Shown here: positions 1-8,284 of the stretch, piece after piece
Numbering within the stretch: the stretch's first letter is position 1
How the letters are laid out: each line of letters opens with the position of its first letter
Assembly (NCBI GenBank): GCA_047501485.1
Contig: JAZDRN010000002.1
Span: 1 to 64,000 of the forward strand
Origin: Ancrocorticia sp047501485
GTDB taxonomy: Bacteria > Actinomycetota > Actinomycetes > Actinomycetales > Actinomycetaceae
DNA length: 64,000 bases
Direction: 5' to 3'
Notes under the pieces: model-generated
What the model was told of the DNA's origin: nothing
Seen by the model: the letters and a program-made list of their open reading frames with translations, nothing else
Databases searched by the model: none
Made by a program: the position numbers and the translations under genes

Positions 1-74
1 CCCGAGCCGGCGCGCCAACGCCGACCCTGATCAGAACTTGTATGGGCTTCAGATCTTGCTCGGGAGGTACGCCA

Positions 75-236
75 CATTCACGTCACCCCGCCGAGGGCCA
101 TCCACAGGTTCTGATCATTGCTCAGCACGCTGACGAACTTTTCGCTCAACGTCAGGAACTGGATGATCTGGTGGCGGATGCGAAGCAGTACATTGCGGAG
201 AACCCGGATGTCTTCTTGCAGCCTGACGCTTACTAG
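75..236 (+). pseudogene. C-terminal remnant of a B-type array lipoprotein
   Basis: The last ~45 codons (from about 99) read HPQVLIIAQHADELFA... and end NPDVFLQPDAY. They match the C-terminus of the intact lipoprotein at 1269-2222, which ends NPDVFVQPDAN. Upstream of about position 90 the similarity decays: the KTVECKD block and everything N-terminal to it are missing or scrambled, and there is no signal peptide. I read this as the decayed 3' end of another copy of the family. The window edge is only ~75 bp away, so the array may continue to the left. It could still be translated as a short peptide from an ATG at 42, but that start has no homologous leader. Confidence 0.7.
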
Positions 237-304
237 GCGTCGTAGAGGTGCCGTATGAACCTTTTCGACGATTCGCTTGTCGTATTTGTGTGGGGAGTCT
301 GCTA

Positions 305-1234
305 ATGGCCGGTCGCAGAATGACGGCTTTGCCGGTGATGATGGTACTCCTTGGCGTGCTCGCCGCAGGTTGTACAAGTGCCGACAAAGGGGGCTCTGCT
401 GAAAATACTCCACCAAATCTGAGCGGTTTGAGCCTTAAGGCAGAAGTCGATCCCGAGATGGCGACGGTTACTTTGCCTGCGGACTCTGTGGCGCTGGGTG
501 AACAACAGGATTCCTCGACACTGTCAAGTGCTTACTTGGCGGCGATAGCAGAATGCTCTCGAACAGACCTAGGAATACCTTGGACCGCGGAGATGCCGGA
601 TCCTTATATGCCTACCAGGCATATGTGGACTAGGTATGGACCGTGGACTAAGCCGGTGGCGGAGAAGTTCGCCTTCGTTCTTCCCATGGGTGATGGTGGG
701 TTGATCGTGAATGGTTTTGTAGAGGAACCGGAAGGACACGAATGGGTTCCTGATCCCAACGAAGCACTTACAGAAGCGCAACGTGAAGAAGTTTTTGCAG
801 GCTGTATCCCGACGCCTGAGGTTCAGAAGTTTAATGAGGAGAACTTGTGGGTGAAAACTCCTGGTTATCAGGCATTGGATGACGAATATGACGCGGTGAA
901 TCAAGATCCTCGGATGCAGGACCTTTTCGATGAGCTTCGCGTCTGCTATGCCGAGCAGGGGATGGAGATGGATGAAGAGTCACCAGGTTATATATATCCC
1001 CGTATTGACAGGATTGACGAGGAGCAGATTTCTCTTGCTCTTAAGACCGTCGAGTGTAAGGACCAGGTCGACTTTACGCGGCGGGCTGCCGATATCACCG
1101 CTGAACGTCAGATTCCGATCATTGAGGAGCACGCCGATGAGTTGTTTGCCGGACGAGAGAAGTGGGATGAGACGGTTGCGGAGGCTGAAGAATATATAGC
1201 GGCTCATCCGGAACTTTTCGAGTCGCCGAAGTAG
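305..1234 (+). CDS. Array lipoprotein, A-type copy 1 (unknown function)
   Basis: A 309-residue secreted lipoprotein. The signal peptide starts MAGRRMTALP and has lipobox LAAGC (lipidated Cys23), followed by a short Ser/Gly/Asn linker. The mature part shares with its paralogs a YGPWTKPVAEKFAF block, a KTVECKD block, a C-terminal helix HADELFAGREKWDETVAEAEEYI, and four Cys at equivalent places (AECS, AGCI, RVCY, VECK), which suggests two disulfides. It ends HPELFESPK, which I call A-type. The start was chosen at 305 because GGGGAG precedes it at 8-9 nt and the signal peptide begins there; an upstream in-frame ATG at 248 would add 19 residues of poor leader. Codon use is A+T-richer than in the purine genes. 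I do not recognise the family; the nearby exporter suggests an envelope role. Confidence 0.85.
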   Translation: MAGRRMTALPVMMVLLGVLAAGCTSADKGGSAENTPPNLSGLSLKAEVDPEMATVTLPADSVALGEQQDSSTLSSAYLAAIAECSRTDLGIPWTAEMPDPYMPTRHMWTRYGPWTKPVAEKFAFVLPMGDGGLIVNGFVEEPEGHEWVPDPNEALTEAQREEVFAGCIPTPEVQKFNEENLWVKTPGYQALDDEYDAVNQDPRMQDLFDELRVCYAEQGMEMDEESPGYIYPRIDRIDEEQISLALKTVECKDQVDFTRRAADITAERQIPIIEEHADELFAGREKWDETVAEAEEYIAAHPELFESPK

Positions 1235-1268
1235 ATCGACATCGGTGTTGAGTTAGGAGAGAGTACTC

Positions 1269-2222
1269 ATGGTTGTGACGGTGGTGTTGTACAAGCGGTT
1301 TGCCGCAGGTTTGGCCGTATGGTTTCTTATCGGGGCCGGATTGATGGGCTGCACTAACGGTGGAAGCTCGGCGAATGGTTCTGCGAGCTTGCGGGGGATC
1401 AATCCGAACGCGGAGCTTGATTATGAGAATGCCCGGGTTCATCTCCCTTCCGATTATGTGACAACTCGCGACCATATATATGAGCTCAGCTTGATTGATA
1501 GTGCGGCAGAAGGCGCCGTTATAAAGTGTGCACGCGAGGAGGCCGGGCTCGACTTGAAAGGTTACCCGATAGACAAAGATGAACCGACACGCTATGTGTT
1601 TTGGAAGTATGGTCCTTGGACAGAGGCGGTGGCGGAGAAGTTCGCGTTTGTTCCGCCGATGACTGATGGTGAGCTAGTGGCCAATGGTCTTGTTCCCCAA
1701 TCTGTCGATCCTGTGGAATCACCAAATTTGAACCCTTATGCTGATCTCTCTGAGGCTGATCGGCAAAAGATACGGGATGCTTGCGCATCTGATCCTGATG
1801 CTCAAAAGTTCGATATCTATAAGGCGCAGTCTGACGGTCCCGGGGAAGTGGAACTGCAGGATGCTTGGATTCAAGTCGACAGCGATGCCAGGATGAAAGC
1901 TCTTGTTGAGGAGTTGGATGCGTGTTTCCGAACCCGGGGGATGGAAGTTGACCCGGGCCGGATAGGTTACCCTAAATCAGCCGAGCCCAATGTGATCAAC
2001 GAGGATCAGATCGCTATGGCATTGAAAACAGTCGAGTGTAAGGACAAGGTGGACTTCACGCAGCGGGCAGTTGATATTCTTGCCGAGCATCAGATGGATG
2101 TTATTGACGAGCATGCTGATGAGCTTTTCGCTGCACGACAGGAATGGGACGATCTGGTGGCGGACGCGAAGCAGTACATTGAGGAGAACCCGGATGTCTT
2201 CGTGCAGCCCGACGCTAACTAG
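1269..2222 (+). CDS. Array lipoprotein, B-type copy (unknown function)
   Basis: A 317-residue lipoprotein with signal MVVTVVLYKRFAAGLAV and lipobox GLMGC (Cys28). It shares with its neighbours the YGPWTEAVAEKFAF block, four conserved Cys (IKCA, DACA, DACF, VECK), the KTVECKDKVDFTQR block, and a C-terminal DEHADELFA helix. It differs from the A-type genes in its central region and in ending NPDVFVQPDAN, so I call it B-type. An AGGAGAG Shine-Dalgarno sits 6-8 nt before the ATG. Only 34 bp separate it from the gene before, so the two are probably cotranscribed. Function unknown; membrane anchoring is inferred from the lipobox. Confidence 0.85.
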   Translation: MVVTVVLYKRFAAGLAVWFLIGAGLMGCTNGGSSANGSASLRGINPNAELDYENARVHLPSDYVTTRDHIYELSLIDSAAEGAVIKCAREEAGLDLKGYPIDKDEPTRYVFWKYGPWTEAVAEKFAFVPPMTDGELVANGLVPQSVDPVESPNLNPYADLSEADRQKIRDACASDPDAQKFDIYKAQSDGPGEVELQDAWIQVDSDARMKALVEELDACFRTRGMEVDPGRIGYPKSAEPNVINEDQIAMALKTVECKDKVDFTQRAVDILAEHQMDVIDEHADELFAARQEWDDLVADAKQYIEENPDVFVQPDAN

Positions 2223-2305
2223 TCCTCATGGGAGTCACCGCACGAGTCCCTTCGAGGGCTGTTATTTCTGCGGGGCTCATCGCGATCGCATAGAGGAGAG
2301 TACCG

Positions 2306-3238
2306 ATGACTGGTCGTAGGTTGGCTACTTTGCGGTTGCTGGTGACGTCTTCTCTTGTTGTGCTCACCGCAGGATGTACGAGTTCTGACGAGGCGGATTC
2401 TTCTGGAAGTGGCTCAGCAAGCCCGAATGCACTGAATCTCGGAGCGGAGGTCGACTATGAGAAGGCGATTGTCACACTGCCGGCTGATCAGGTCGCGTTT
2501 GGGGAGCAGGTCGATGCCTCTACTTTGTCGAGTGCGCACATGGCTGCCGTGGCGCAGTGTGCGCGAGATGAACTTGGTATTCCTTGGACCGCGGAGATGC
2601 CCGATCCCTACATTCCCGCAGAGCATATGTGGGTGAGGTATGGGCCGTGGACGAAGCCGGTGGCAGAGAAATTCGCCTTCATTCGCCCAATGGGGGACGG
2701 TGCGCTGATCGTCAATGGGTATGTTCCGAAGCCGGAGGGCCACGAATGGGATCTGGGTCCTAATGTGGATATTTCTGACGACCAACGAGAAAAGGTCTTT
2801 GCGACCTGCAATGGGAGACCTGAAGCAATGCGCTTCGATGAGGGGGCCTTGTGGGTGTGGGGGCCTGGGCAGCAGGCCTTGGAGGATGAATACAACGCGG
2901 TCAACGATGACCCGCGAATGCGGGAATTATTAGGGGATTTGCAGACTTGCTATGAGGGTAAAGGTATGGAGATAGATCCGGAAGCTCCAGGCTATATAGT
3001 CCCACGTGTCCAAAAGATAGATGAGGAACAGATTTCTTTGGCGCTGAAGACGGTTGAGTGCAAAGACGAGCTCGACTTCACCAGACGTGTTGCTGATATT
3101 ACCGCTGAGCGGCAGATTCCGATTATCGAAGAATATGCTGACGAGTTGTTTGCTGACCGGAAGAAGTGGGATGACACGGTGGCAGAGGCCGAAGAGTACA
3201 TAGCGGCCCATCCCGAACTCTTCGAGCCGCCGAAGTAG
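2306..3238 (+). CDS. Array lipoprotein, A-type copy 2 (unknown function)
   Basis: A 310-residue lipoprotein with signal MTGRRLATLRLLVTSSLVVL and lipobox LTAGC (Cys24). It is clearly closer to the gene at 305 than to its immediate neighbour: both have IPWTAEMPDPY, VRYGPWTKPVAEKFAF or a near copy, DITAERQIPIIEE and an HPELFEPPK-type end. The four family Cys are kept (AQCA, ATCN, QTCY, VECK). GAGGAGAG lies 7 nt upstream of the ATG. The sequence just after the stop (GAAGTAGAcCGAtAT) resembles that after the 305 gene (GAAGTAGAtCGAcAT). This supports duplication of a segment larger than one ORF. Confidence 0.85.
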   Translation: MTGRRLATLRLLVTSSLVVLTAGCTSSDEADSSGSGSASPNALNLGAEVDYEKAIVTLPADQVAFGEQVDASTLSSAHMAAVAQCARDELGIPWTAEMPDPYIPAEHMWVRYGPWTKPVAEKFAFIRPMGDGALIVNGYVPKPEGHEWDLGPNVDISDDQREKVFATCNGRPEAMRFDEGALWVWGPGQQALEDEYNAVNDDPRMRELLGDLQTCYEGKGMEIDPEAPGYIVPRVQKIDEEQISLALKTVECKDELDFTRRVADITAERQIPIIEEYADELFADRKKWDDTVAEAEEYIAAHPELFEPPK

Positions 3239-3424
3239 ACCGATATGGGTTGTTGGGCCATAAGAACGCATAGTCAGACGAGCCGCAGTGCTCGGCATTG
3301 CTGACAGTTTCTTTGAAATCAAACCATAGGTGGACAAATTTACGAGACGGTTTGTTGTCCAGACGTCTATTCTTATGGCATGGCGAAGGAATCGTCCACG
3401 TCGCCACGTTAGGAGGGTGTTTTC

Positions 3425-3604
3425 ATGGTGAGAACAAGGGTGTTTCACCGAGGATTTCTTCCGAGCATGGCCGCGCTGTCTATCGCGGGTATCGGGGTGG
3501 CGGCCTGCACGAGTGAAGGAGCTTCCAATGAAGGTTCGGCAAGCGAAGCTCAGGAAGTGAGTGGCATCAACCCGGACCTCTTCCTCCAGCCAGAAGGTAA
3601 CTAG
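3425..3604 (+). CDS. 59-residue mini-lipoprotein: internally deleted B-type paralog
   Basis: A short ORF with AGGAGGG 8 nt before its ATG. It encodes a full lipoprotein signal (MVRTRVFHRGFLPSMAALS..., lipobox GVAAC, Cys28), a Ser/Glu/Ala linker, then VSGINPDLFLQPEGN. SGINP matches the RGINP just after the linker of the gene at 1269, and NPDLFLQPEGN matches that gene's last residues, NPDVFVQPDAN. About 260 central codons are therefore absent, with the frame retained. Both junction partners carry an AAYCCG sequence, as expected for deletion between short repeats. It keeps an intact ribosome site and lipobox, so it may still be made as a small lipopeptide. It lies directly upstream of the exporter genes. 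Confidence 0.7.
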   Translation: MVRTRVFHRGFLPSMAALSIAGIGVAACTSEGASNEGSASEAQEVSGINPDLFLQPEGN

Positions 3605-3674
3605 ACATGGCTCCTTTCGAGAATCGTCTGCCGCCGCAGGATCTGTTGGCGTTGAAGACAGGAAGCGTACTGTT

Positions 3675-4967
3675 ATGAAGCGCAGATTTTGGTGGATTGG
3701 GATCACCGTCGTGACCTGTGTTGCCTTGGTAGCGACGGCATTCGTGGCGGGCAGGTTCATTCGGTCGCCGAACGAGGAGGCGATCGCGAACTCGCAGCGG
3801 GTGCCCGTGGTCACCGCCGAAGCGGAGGAGCGGAGTTTTCCAGCTGCCCGTACCGAAGCTCGCGGATCCATGGCTTTGGGCAAGTCATGGACCGTGTCCG
3901 TGGCTCCCGGCGACGGCTCGCTCCCGGTGGTGACGGAGGTTTACCTCGCGGCGGGCGACACCCTGCATTCCGGTAGCGCGGTGGCGAGTGTCTCAGGGCG
4001 GCCCGTGATCGGCTTGGAACTGCCCTTTGACCTCTATCGGGACATCTACGATGGAGACTCCGGCACAGACGTTCGCGAGCTGCAGCGTGCGCTCCAGAAC
4101 CTGGGCCTGTACAGCGGAGCGATCGACGGCAAGTACGGCGCGCGTACCGCAAAAGCCGTCAAGGACTTATACACGCGGGCGAACCTCACTCCGCCCGAGG
4201 CTGTGGCGCAGTCAGGCGTGGCAGGACCGCAGGAACCGGCGATCTCCCAGGTGCCAGCAGGACCGCAGGAACCGTCAAGCGGCCAGCAAAATGCCGCAGG
4301 CCCCGCGGGCGGAGAACCACAGCCTTCGAGCGCGCCGGGCGACGAACAACAGCCCGCACCGGCAACGGCTACTTCCGCGCCCGCTACCACTACCGCTGCC
4401 ACTACCGCCGTCACGCCATTGTTGCGCAGCGAGATCATCTCGCTGCCGTCGAACAGCGTCACCGTGGTCTCCGTTGCCTCCGTCAACACGCATGTGGACT
4501 CAGAGAATCCCTTGGCCGAACTGCGTAGCGGGCAGGCCTCAGTAGTGATCCGCGTCGGAGTAGGGGATAAGGATACCTTTCCCGTCGGAACCTCGGTGAA
4601 CGTCCAGGCCTCCGGGGACACCCAGCTCGTCACCTCCGGGAATGTCGGTTCGGTCGGGGATTTTGGGCAAGCCGAGCCCGATAAAGGCAAAGATGTGCCC
4701 GGATATGACATCACTGTGAATGTCCCGGACCCGAAGGAGTTGAGCGACGGCCAGGAGGTCCTGGTCATTCTCGGATCAGGCGAGGAAGTGCGTGGTCTGG
4801 CTGTTCCGATCACCGCGCTACGAGAAGATAACGGGAAGACCTTCGTGTTGCTGGCGCAGACGAAGGCGGAGGTCCCCGTCACCGTCAAGATGGTCAGCGA
4901 AGGCTACGCCATCGTTGAGGACACCACGCTGAGCGCGGGTGACGACGTCGTCGTTTCGGGATCATGA
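3675..4967 (+). CDS. Peptidoglycan-binding membrane-fusion (MacA/HlyD-like) adaptor
   Basis: A 430-residue adaptor with one N-terminal transmembrane helix (about residues 5-27), an extracytoplasmic body, a PG_binding_1 domain (about 120-170; DVRELQRALQNLGLYSGAID), a Pro/Gln/Ala linker (about 172-250), and C-terminal beta domains like those of RND/ABC periplasmic adaptors. In Gram-positives such proteins pair with MacB-type ABC transporters and are thought to couple the transporter to the wall. The start at 3675 was chosen over an in-frame ATG at 3561 because the latter overlaps the mini-lipoprotein and gives no membrane-anchor start. The stop overlaps the next ATG by 4 nt (ATGA), so translation is coupled. 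Confidence 0.8.
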   Translation: MKRRFWWIGITVVTCVALVATAFVAGRFIRSPNEEAIANSQRVPVVTAEAEERSFPAARTEARGSMALGKSWTVSVAPGDGSLPVVTEVYLAAGDTLHSGSAVASVSGRPVIGLELPFDLYRDIYDGDSGTDVRELQRALQNLGLYSGAIDGKYGARTAKAVKDLYTRANLTPPEAVAQSGVAGPQEPAISQVPAGPQEPSSGQQNAAGPAGGEPQPSSAPGDEQQPAPATATSAPATTTAATTAVTPLLRSEIISLPSNSVTVVSVASVNTHVDSENPLAELRSGQASVVIRVGVGDKDTFPVGTSVNVQASGDTQLVTSGNVGSVGDFGQAEPDKGKDVPGYDITVNVPDPKELSDGQEVLVILGSGEEVRGLAVPITALREDNGKTFVLLAQTKAEVPVTVKMVSEGYAIVEDTTLSAGDDVVVSGS

Positions 4968-5629
4968 GTATCATCCATCTGCGGGATATCCACAAAACCT
5001 ACGAGGTGAAGCCACCGGTCGCTGTTCTCAAAGGAGTAGACCTGCGGGTCGAACCCGGGGAGCGGGTAGCCATCGTCGGGCACTCGGGCGCCGGTAAGTC
5101 CACTCTTCTCAACATCGTCGGCCTGCTGGATGAACCATCCTCGGGAACATACGAACTGGTCGATCAGCGCACCGAGACGATGTCCAAGCGCCAGCGAGAC
5201 CGCCTGAGGGCAAATCTCCTAGGATTCGTCTTTCAGGACTACCACGTGCTCGGTCACCGGACCGTGGCCGAAAATCTGGACCTCAAGCTCGCCATCAACT
5301 CCATGCCGCCCAAGGAACGGGGGTCGGCGATTGAACGGGTCCTCGCCGACGTCGGCCTGGAACACCGTGCAAACGCCTTGACCAGGCTTCTTTCCGGTGG
5401 AGAGAAACAGCGGCTGGCGATAGCGCGAGCCATGATCACCGGACCCCGGGTGCTATTAGCCGACGAACCGACCGGCAACCTCGACGAGGAGAACACTCGT
5501 GTTGTCCTCAGATTGTTCGACGAGCAAGCGGCGAGCGGGGTCGCCGTCGTCGTCATAACCCACGACGAACGCATCTCAGCCTGGGCGGACAGGGTATTGC
5601 ACCTGATCGACGGAAGAATCACGCGATGA
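4964..5629 (+). CDS. ABC transporter ATP-binding protein, MacB/LolD type
   Basis: A 221-residue ATPase typical of the LolD/MacB/FtsE subfamily. Walker A is GHSGAGKST (about 39-47), with the Q-loop at FVFQDY, signature LSGGEKQRLAIARAM, Walker B VLLADEPTGNLD and switch His in VVITHDE. It overlaps both neighbours by 4 nt (ATGA), so adaptor, ATPase and permease form one translationally coupled operon. In this subfamily ATP hydrolysis drives mechanotransmission rather than classical alternating-access transport. A link to the upstream lipoproteins is an inference from position. Confidence 0.93.
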   Translation: MSIIHLRDIHKTYEVKPPVAVLKGVDLRVEPGERVAIVGHSGAGKSTLLNIVGLLDEPSSGTYELVDQRTETMSKRQRDRLRANLLGFVFQDYHVLGHRTVAENLDLKLAINSMPPKERGSAIERVLADVGLEHRANALTRLLSGGEKQRLAIARAMITGPRVLLADEPTGNLDEENTRVVLRLFDEQAASGVAVVVITHDERISAWADRVLHLIDGRITR

Positions 5630-6975
5630 AACGGGACGCGCATGATAGTGAATCCGGTGGAGTCGGCGCCGAGCCTTCGGGCAGCGCTACGAAAGGCAAG
5701 CGCGGGAAGCGGAAATCGTCCGTAAAGCAACGGCGTGGGCCCATCTCCAGAAAGCTGCGGGATCAGTTGAAAGATGTCGCCATCGAGCTTTCATCCCGCC
5801 TCTCCCGCACGATTCTCATGATCAGCGCCGTGGCTTTCAGCACCGGAGCCCTCCTGGCCTCCGTGGGCATCTCCCAGAATGCGGCGCACCAGATCGACGC
5901 GGACATCGCCGCCTCCGCCGCGAACCTGGTCCTGGTGACGGTGCCCGAACAGGAAGCCACCGATGACGAAGCGGTCGTAGCGGGAGAAACCACAGAAGTC
6001 GAGGGGTCTGGACAGGCCATACGCACGATATTCCCCGCCGATACCGAGGAACGCCTCGAGAGGATCGACGCCGTCGACGTAGCCGGACTCAGACTCGACG
6101 CCGACGTCGCCACCATGATCACGGTCGATCGCCCAGCCGTCAATGCGGAGGCTGTTCGGGTGGGAGTCAAAGGGGCGAGTAGCGGATACCTGGAGGCCTC
6201 CGATATCGAGTACACCGGTGAGCATGTGTGGATGCTGGACGGCAAGGAGAATGTCGCCTACCTTGGCACAGCGGCGGCCGAGGAACTCGGAATCCCCGTC
6301 ACCGACGACGTCCGGAATCTGAGCGTTGAGATCAACAACACCGGTTACTCCATCATCGGCTTCCTTCCAGGTGAGCACGCCTTTTCCACGTCGCTCGTCA
6401 TCCCGTACACGAACGCGCTCCAGCTTGCGGGTGACGACAACTACACCCAGGTGCTCATACGCACCGCGCTGGGAGCCGGAAGCCAGGTATCCGGCGTGGC
6501 CCGGCTGGCCATTCTGCCCGGAACTCCGGAGAAGCTTGCGGTCTCCCAGGTGATCTCGCAGAACGAGATTCGGGAGAATGTCTCCTCGCAGCTCACGCGG
6601 CAGGCCACCTGGGTCGGCGCTTTCCTGATCGTTCTCACGATCCTGCTCATCACCAACTCCATGATCGTCTCGGTGACGGCACGCACCACCGAAATCGGGG
6701 TGCGGAGAGCACTGGGAGCCTCGCGCTCCTCCGTGGCGGGAGTCTTCTGGTGCGAAGGTGCGCTGATAGGCGCACTGGGAGGGCTTGCGGGCGCGGCGCT
6801 CGCGGCCATCACGATCACGGCGATCGCCGCGCTGAACGGTTGGACGGCATATCTCAGTCCGATGTGGATTGGACTGGGGCCGGTTCTGGGGATGACGGTC
6901 GGCCTAGTGGCCTCCGCCTACCCGGCGATGCGTGCCGCCACTATCCACCCCGCTATCGCGGTGCGGTCCGACTGA
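5626..6975 (+). CDS. ABC transporter permease, FtsX/MacB family
   Basis: A 449-residue permease. A basic cytoplasmic N-terminus (about 1-55, many Lys/Arg) precedes TM1 (about 62-82). A large extracytoplasmic MacB_PCD-like domain follows (about 85-310), then three C-terminal helices, with the family sequence TEIGVRRALGASRSSV after TM2. This topology (1 + 3 helices, big external domain) is characteristic of MacB/LolE/FtsX. It is the last gene of the array operon: a strong hairpin follows at 7028. The substrate is unknown; candidates are the adjacent lipoproteins, a peptide, or a wall-directed signal. Confidence 0.9.
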   Translation: MKRDAHDSESGGVGAEPSGSATKGKRGKRKSSVKQRRGPISRKLRDQLKDVAIELSSRLSRTILMISAVAFSTGALLASVGISQNAAHQIDADIAASAANLVLVTVPEQEATDDEAVVAGETTEVEGSGQAIRTIFPADTEERLERIDAVDVAGLRLDADVATMITVDRPAVNAEAVRVGVKGASSGYLEASDIEYTGEHVWMLDGKENVAYLGTAAAEELGIPVTDDVRNLSVEINNTGYSIIGFLPGEHAFSTSLVIPYTNALQLAGDDNYTQVLIRTALGAGSQVSGVARLAILPGTPEKLAVSQVISQNEIRENVSSQLTRQATWVGAFLIVLTILLITNSMIVSVTARTTEIGVRRALGASRSSVAGVFWCEGALIGALGGLAGAALAAITITAIAALNGWTAYLSPMWIGLGPVLGMTVGLVASAYPAMRAATIHPAIAVRSD

Positions 6976-7027
6976 GAGGAACGGTCAGCTCCCGAGGAGA
7001 GGGACTGTTTCTATAGCTCATGCAACA

Positions 7028-7064
7028 GGAGGGGGCCAGGCAGTTTGACTGCCTGCCCCCCTCC
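7028..7064. terminator. Bidirectional terminator between convergent genes
   Basis: GGAGGGGGCCAGGCAGT pairs with ACTGCCTGCCCCCCTCC across a 3-nt loop, with one bulge in the C/G tract. It sits between the permease (+, ends 6975) and the LppM-like gene (-, ends 7110), so it probably ends transcription from both sides. No long T-run follows. Confidence 0.75.
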
Positions 7065-7109
7065 AGCTAGCCGATCGCGTGCCCTAGCGGCGCGTTCCCG
7101 GACTGGAAA

Positions 7110-8180
7110 TCACTGGCCCGACGGCGGGCTCTGCTGCTGCCAGTTTCCCTGCTGACCGTAAGGCTGGCCGGGATTCTGCTGGCCAGGCTGGCCGGGCTGC
7201 CCTGGCTGGTTGTAGGGAGCCTGCTGGCCGTACTGTTGTGGCTGGCCGGGCTGACCAGGCTGACCCTGACCGTAAGGTGCCTGCTGACCGTACTGGCCGG
7301 GCTGACCCTGACCGTAAGGTGGCTGCTGGCCGTACGGCGGCTGGCCGGGCTGGCCACCCTGCCCATAGGGAGCATTCGGGTAGGCGCCGGGGTAGCCCTC
7401 GGGGCCGCCCTTCTTGCCCTTGCCACGAGTCGCGAAGAAGATGATCAAGCCGATAACGAGAACAGCTCCGCCTCCAATGAGAATCCATGCCCAGATGGGG
7501 AACCCGTCGGAATCCGAATCGGAGGAATCCGAATCTGCCTCGTTTCCAGCTCCCTGGTTCTCTCCACCGTCGCCGTTGTTGCCGCCGTTGGGGCCGGGGG
7601 TATTGCCGTTGCCTCCCGGATTGGAGGAGCCCGACTTCAGGCCGGTGACAGAGAAACCGCTCTCGAGGACGGTCGGATCTGTGTAGGTCGCCGTGTTGCC
7701 GTTGATCTGGGCGCCATCTGAGGCGTCGGTGATCTCACCGGGCATCGTCACGTTGAAGCTGAAGTCAATGGGACCGAGAGCTTCAAGATCGGACATGCTG
7801 GTGCCATCCATGTCCGAAGACGTCAGATTGAGCGTGTAGGAATCACCGTTGTCAACGAGAGTGGAACCGTCCACGGCGTCGTCGGTCGAGACGGTGATGC
7901 GGCAGCCCAGTGTTCCGCCTTCACTGATGTCTTCGACGGTGAACTCTTCGCTTCCGACGGTCGGGTCGGACTCGCCCATCATTTCTTTCATCGAGTCGCA
8001 TGTCATGCCGGTGGTCTGCATCATGCCGTCGGTGTCGATCATGTCCATCGTGAAAATGACGCCGCCCTCGGCGGTGATTTCCATCGTGTTGTCGGACTTG
8101 CATGCGGTCAAAAGCAGCGTGAACGGCAAAAGGAGCGCGAGGAGCACTCTGAACTTCTTAGTTGGCGTGCGCCGTGTCAT
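7110..8180 (-). CDS. LppM-like lipoprotein with Pro/Gly/Gln-rich tail (copy 1)
   Basis: A 356-residue protein with a signal peptide and lipobox LLTAC (MTRRTPTKKFRVLLALLLP...). It has an LppM-like extracytoplasmic domain (about 30-190), a Ser/Asp/Gly linker, a transmembrane helix (about 233-257, WAWILIGGGAVLVIGLIIFF) and a ~95-residue cytoplasmic tail made of PYGQ/GQPGQ repeats. LppM domains occur in mycobacterial surface lipoproteins. The next gene downstream on the + coordinate (8285) has the same layout, so this is a tandem duplication. Role unknown. The low-complexity tail could mediate self-association. Confidence 0.8.
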   Translation of the reverse strand: MTRRTPTKKFRVLLALLLPFTLLLTACKSDNTMEITAEGGVIFTMDMIDTDGMMQTTGMTCDSMKEMMGESDPTVGSEEFTVEDISEGGTLGCRITVSTDDAVDGSTLVDNGDSYTLNLTSSDMDGTSMSDLEALGPIDFSFNVTMPGEITDASDGAQINGNTATYTDPTVLESGFSVTGLKSGSSNPGGNGNTPGPNGGNNGDGGENQGAGNEADSDSSDSDSDGFPIWAWILIGGGAVLVIGLIIFFATRGKGKKGGPEGYPGAYPNAPYGQGGQPGQPPYGQQPPYGQGQPGQYGQQAPYGQGQPGQPGQPQQYGQQAPYNQPGQPGQPGQQNPGQPYGQQGNWQQQSPPSGQ

Positions 8181-8284
8181 TACGTCGTTCCTGTTCTATC
8201 AGGGTGGAAACGCCAGGGTTGAAGAATGAGATCTCAAACAGGGATTCCACGTTCGTGTAGTGCTAAGCCTAATAGCCGAGAAGG

